A stretch of DNA of 64,000 bases, taken from Pyxicephalus adspersus. Its lineage: Eukaryota; Chordata; Amphibia; Anura; Pyxicephalidae. The notes below the pieces were generated by a model, which saw nothing but the letters and a program-made list of their open reading frames with translations, was not told where the DNA came from and searched no databases. Each line of letters begins with the position of its first letter. The stretch's first letter is position 1. Of this stretch, positions 59,229 through 64,000 are shown one piece after another. Where the stretch lies: the NCBI RefSeq assembly GCF_032062135.1, contig NC_092868.1:49519163-49583162 (forward strand). Reading direction: 5' to 3'. A program made the position numbers and the translations under genes.

Positions 59229-59376
59229 CAGGGTTCTCCCCAGACCCTTTTAGCTGGGTGCACCACCTGACTCAGTAACTACCCTGCTGTTTATGGGTGA
59301 TAACTGAAAAGTTTGGTCACCCCCCGCCTACAGCTTCTTCCCACCAAGCCTAAAAAAAATTCTAGGGAGAATAATA
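59229..59376 (-). mobile_element. hAT-like element, family B, short complete copy
   Basis: Begins CAGGGTTCTCCCCAGACCC and ends TTCTAGGGAGAATA, giving inverted TTCTCCC-type termini. GCTGGGTGCACCACC and GATAACTGAAAAG match the element at 22842-24520 in inverse orientation. Confidence 0.6.
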
Positions 59377-61755
59377 GACTTGTCTGTATTGCCTTTTAAG
59401 TCTGATTTCTCATGGTATTTATTTGGGATGTGGCATTTTGATTTAGCACGCACTACATAGTGTCCCATCACATTGCATTTTAAACCTGTACTTTGGCTTT
59501 GCATGGCAAGCAACATGTTCACTTTATTGGCACTTTAACCACCTACGCATACTCCAATCTCTCTCATGTCCTCATTGATCAGTTCAGCCACAATAGGCGG
59601 AAGCCCCCTGTTGTCTTCAAGTTGTGACCTGGAGCTTATACCTTGCCCTCCTGACCAAAGTTACAACTCTGAAATCCCCAAGAGTCAGGAACCAGTGCCG
59701 TCACACAGGTGGAAGCAGATAAGTCACAGGCCTCCTTATAGCAGGAGTGGGCCGGTAATGGTACGGTCTTTATACTAAACCTGCTGGATAACGGCACGGG
59801 TTCTCTAACCCTATTACATATTAAATCTGAAGAGACTCAATTATTACCCAATCTGCATTGCTCAATGCTGCTCCATGGCAGAAAACTAAAGTCCACCAGA
59901 AAAAAGGACCTTTTAGAAGGTTGATTTCTATGTTCTCCTGCAGTTTTCAAAGGTTCCTTCCCTGACGCCCTATCATGGTAATGAGTGAGATCAGAGAGCG
60001 CTCAGGAACTAGTAGGAGGTACCATGAGGGACCACAGAGATTGACAGGGATCAATTTCTCATCAGGCTATGCAGATGATGGCACAGGGAACGAGAAACCT
60101 AAATTATCAGCAACAATAGACATTTTTAGCTATCCTTTGTGTAAGAGCGATCTATGAATCTGCTCGATGATGTAGTGTCTGTCTATTGCATACACCATTC
60201 ACAGCACAGACATGGGCAGGAATGGTAAAAATGAAAGTGTAAAGCCGAATAGATGAATAAAGGAGAAGTGTTCCAGAGAAAAGTGGGGCAAGAGCTGGAG
60301 GGGAAATGAAAAGAAGTGTGTCAAGTGAGATAAAAATATAACACTGAATAATAGAGACGCATAATCCCACACAGGCAGACACTGCTCAAGAGCAGGGCCG
60401 GCGTGAATGAAATGATGAGGGATTCAAAATATACCTCCGTAAGACAAGTACATGATGGCTCTGCTCTGTGGCTTCGTACTGAGACCATTTATGATTCTAA
60501 GGGCTTCTTCTACCTATTAAAATGTCCTTCAACAGGACCGTTTTGAAGATTACATATGGTAATACCTAAAATATTAATAGATGATAGGGCGATAACCTAA
60601 AAAAAAATACTGTGCAAAAAAAGAGGATGATACAGGCAATTGGACTGTTAGGGCAAGTGGCACGGGAATACCCAGTCTACATGTCTCCTAGTCTTCACCA
60701 GAGCGATGGGCCAGTAACCCTAGTGGCCACTGAATCGCTTTGCTGCTGGGAGATTACCAGGTCATGGAGCTCAGGCACTCATTATCAGGGATGAACAGAT
60801 AGCTTCAGCGCAGGGACAGCCAGTGGGCAGGTACCAGGGTCATGTAGGCAATAATTGTGGTCAGAACATACCGAGGTCAGAGAAACAGAGAGCAAGGTCA
60901 GGATCAAGCTGAAGTCCAAATCCAAGAAGAATTTCACTGAGCAAGTGGCAGGCAACAAGCTAAAGATTCTGCAAAGACTAGAGAGGCATAAAGCTTTCAG
61001 TCAATAGTAGGCCAGAATCATGACCAGGAACTAAGCTCAAAGGCTGCAGAACATATTCAATAATCCGCTCCAGCTGAGTACAGTGTGCTAGGGATGCGGA
61101 GATGTACAGAGTGCATATGACTAAAGGGAGGCTGGGGATGCTGCCAGCTGCTAAACAGAGGAGCTGCAAACATATTGGTAACAAGGACAAACCATAAAAC
61201 ACTGCTGTGCGTACTTACAATGGTCAACTAACTGCTAAAATTAACCACCAAGTCTAAAACCTATTTTTACAGACCTGTGTGATGCCCTGATCCTTCTTCT
61301 TTCCCGTTTACAGTACAGTACAGGTAGAGATCATATGGCAAGCAAGTCAATAGGAATGCAAGATAAAGTTGAAGCAGCTTAGATCAGAAAAAGAATATAG
61401 GGGTCAGAATAAAAATCAGAATAATTGATCTTGGAGGTGTTTGAAACTGATCTCAAATGCAAGAAAGCAACAGAAAGTAAGCAACTTCTGTACATCTACA
61501 TAAACCCAAACTCTGCAAAACACTGAAAATAGCCAACATCCAAACTAAAGATGGAATACTAATGTTGGGGCAAAGTACACTGGGCCGAACCCTCTGTAAA
61601 TCTCTGCAGTACCCAGTATTCTTATAATCTGAAAAGCTTGCAATGCAAACTTGCCCACTAAGTGTTCCTGGGTTCAAATGGCCACCCTATGTCGTTTTCA
61701 CAATGCCTGCTACATTTGTCTGAAAGTGATATTATTAAAATACAGAAACCAAAAC

Positions 61756-61758
61756 ATA

Positions 61759-61795
<37 letters not shown>
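61756..61795. repeat. (AT)n microsatellite joined to a T-run
   Basis: About 24 bases of alternating A/T are followed by about 17 T. Confidence 0.9.
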
Positions 61796-62299
61796 ATGTG
61801 TGTATACATATATACTGTAACGTATAACCACATGATAGGGCTCAATGATGTGTGTAGGTAGAGAGAGATAGCCAGTGTGGTATGACCTGAATCCACAAAA
61901 GCCATGAATCTCATACTGGTGAAAAACTTAATGTCTGAAAACACACACAGCATGGAACTATAGATGCAGACAAGTTGTACAGGGAGCATATGCTGACCCC
62001 TGTCCATCAAAAAAATAAAAAAAAAAAAGTTTAAAAAGTTAGCCTGTTCCCATTTTACACTACCTGTAAGGTTGCATGTACATGATATTTACTTGGGGAA
62101 GACATGGTAGTAGCATGCACTATGCAACAAAAACATCTGGCAGAGGCAGAATCATTAAAATAATAAATATTATTGTTGAAACACCTCCTGGATGAGAACA
62201 CTCAATCGCTACCATTTGATATTCTTCGTGTTATGTATACACTTCCATCCCACCACTTTCTCTATTATATGAAGGTTTAATCCACTTTTTTTGTTGGGC

Positions 62300-63310
62300 A
62301 GGGTACCGGGACCAGTCTCATGTTACCCCCACTGGTAAACCAAATTTTGGGAACACCTACGTCCAAGCACTCAATTTCACATATTTACCCCATGCTCATG
62401 GATAAATCTTTGGAGGCTGAAACTTCACTAACTTTTGTGACTAAATGGGCTGCGTATTTAAATAGCTCGTACTCAGATACTCTGCAGCTATTGGAAAATA
62501 GTTGGTCATATGTCAGGAAAAGTATAGTCAGTGAAATGTGCCGCGAGATGCAGTTCAAGATAATACATAGAGCATATTATGCCTTTAATTTGAAAATCGA
62601 ATCACACCCCGTAATAAATAGACTAGTGAGGTGTAATTGTGCTTACCCCTTAGGGATTGCCCACACATCTGTACTTCTTGGAAGTCAGTTTTTCAGTTTA
62701 TTACCAAAGTCACAGGTCGCACTTTCCAACTGCAGTCACATTCGGCACTATTTTATGAAGTGTCCCATCAAACCCCTTTGGGGAGATTATCTAAGTTTGA
62801 GCATCTTTGCCTACTAGCAGCTAAGACAAGTATCTGAAAAATTGGAAAAATTAGTGTCCCCCGACCACTACTTAACTTATAAACTATCTTTAGGCCCTGA
62901 TGGTTATCGACAAGATGAAAGCGATTCAGCACCTAGATACTCATCCACAAAAAATCTTTGGTACCTAGATGCCATATCTGCAACATACATTGTCCCCTTC
63001 TCTACTACATGATACGATTGAAATATTCCATCACACACCCTGGTATGACCAAAGAGCATTTGGAGCGCCAGCCCGGTAATAATGTGCAGGATATTCAGTC
63101 AAGTACTGTATATTCTGCTTCTGTTCCAAGAGTTTTTCTAGGATATATACTATGACACATGTACTATGTTAACATGGTGAGAGATGGAAGTGTACTCCTT
63201 TCTTGGATCTGGCAGGTTTACGGATTTCTTTCGTTTTTTATAATTATGGTTTTGGTTTTATGTTGAATGTAATGGAGTAGTTTGAAGCAATAAAAAAATT
63301 GAAAAAATAG
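62300..63310 (+). mobile_element. L1/Tx1-like LINE 3' end
   Basis: ORF2 C-terminal remnant (separate entry), a decayed segment to about 63150, then a 3' UTR ending GCAATAAAAAAATTGAAAAA at 63280-63307. That kind of terminus closes L1-type elements in frogs as I know them. 5' truncated. Confidence 0.7.
62320..62817 (+). pseudogene. L1/Tx1-type ORF2 C-terminal remnant
   Basis: A 165-codon open frame. Features matching the region after the RT domain of L1/Tx1 polymerases are KWAAYL..., SWSYVRKSIVSEMCREMQFK and IIHRAYYAF, then a Cys-containing RLVRCNC segment where these proteins have a zinc-knuckle-like motif (CxxC...H...CP). The frame shifts inside that motif: the continuation (CPHICTSWKSVF) is in the frame of 62637-62837. 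No endonuclease or catalytic RT is present. Confidence 0.72.
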
Positions 63311-64000
63311 GGGTATGGATAAAGGGGTATGGGAAGCAAACCTCAGTGTATCTAATCTAATCTTGTATTTTTACATGTTATTTGTTTGTGAATTCAAAAC
63401 ACTGTACAAGATTGTATTATATATTTATTTTATTATGTTTGTATAGTTCAATTGTTTTATACCTTTTGTCCTACCTTTATAATAAAAATAATATTTAAAA
63501 ACCACCTTCAAAAGACTTCTGGAGTCCATATTATTTGGTGGCACAAGGGAGACCTACACAAATAGGCAGACAATTTTAATGTTTAAATATGTAACAGATA
63601 ACTGATAGCATGAATGGGGGGGCATAAACGGCGCCTCCAGAAAGCAGTGTAAATTTGAAAATGCGCTCCGTAATCCATGCTGGAAATCTGAAGGAACAGG
63701 ATTATCAATAGCCCGATTTTTGAATGTCATTTAATGTGATATATTGAGAAAACAGAGGAGAAAGTACAAAGAAGCAACTTTTTTGGCAACAAACATATAC
63801 ATTTACTTATTAGAACAGGATATAGTATTGACTAGACAGAGCTCAACTACGATGAGTACAATTAATGTGTGTAAGTGAATGTACATGTGAGTAAGAAGAA
63901 CCAATATCTAATGATAGTCTGATTATATATTTATACAATTTACAAATACATCTCTTTCTTCCTGACGCATCCTTAGGGTATTTTTGGGAGACCTTTAGTA

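Larger units (their letters stand above)
41558..64000 (-). other. ACOT7: ACOT7 upstream intron, at least 22.4 kb in window
   Basis: No exon encoding the earlier part of the first HotDog domain (the region carrying its HGG turn and the MCIGEV-type strand) was found by eye between this point and the window end. There is also no CpG-rich stretch that would mark an alternative first exon. The interval is intronic and rich in repeats. Nothing was recognised in 42135-42815, 43490-44300, 44350-45825, 46270-49065, 50800-51600, 52800-54040, 55720-56500, 57770-58680, 59380-61750, 61800-62290 and 63320-64000. Confidence 0.7.

Overview
The window is vertebrate nuclear DNA, most likely from a frog. It lies inside one gene, ACOT7 (cytosolic acyl-CoA thioester hydrolase 7), read on the minus strand. 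Four adjacent coding exons are recognisable: 41466-41557, 28214-28328, 16911-16997 and 1-72 (cut by the window edge). Each complete exon has AG/GT splice borders. The phases fit end to end, and the conceptual peptide runs without a gap from the last strand of the first HotDog domain, through the linker, into the catalytic helix of the second HotDog domain. Introns of about 16.8, 11.2 and 13.1 kb separate them. No upstream exon was recognised from 41558 to 64000, so the next intron is probably longer than 22 kb.

The rest is intron packed with transposable elements. LINE remnants: a CR1/L2-like 3' end (about 3975-4600, minus), L2 3' ends (12760-13455, 40400-40858, tail only at 10812-10912), and an L1/Tx1-like ORF2 end (62300-63310). 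tRNA-headed SINEs: about 7040, 25285, 27825, 32448, 39207 and 57290. DNA transposons: a dead Tc1/mariner (22942-24300) with a deletion derivative (14720-14846), a pogo/Tigger-like element (8191-8738), a hAT-like family of seven copies, other hAT-like elements, TTAA-flanked elements and several palindromic MITEs. Three clear nestings give relative ages: Tc1 inside a hAT-like element, hAT inside a SINE, and a TTAA element inside a hAT copy.

The most unusual signal is a short motif that recurs about seven times on both strands: CTGANGA, then an A plus a small hairpin, then GAAAC and (A/G)(C/T)GT(C/T). It resembles the catalytic core of a type I hammerhead ribozyme with a minimal helix III. Several copies lie inside foldback elements and are followed by an AATAAA-like tract and a terminus. 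Stretches of simple sequence include a GATA/TATC foldback, a 185-bp purine strand and two minisatellites. A broken open stretch at 51632-52346 is tentatively retrovirus gag-like. No tRNA, rRNA or CRISPR array was found.
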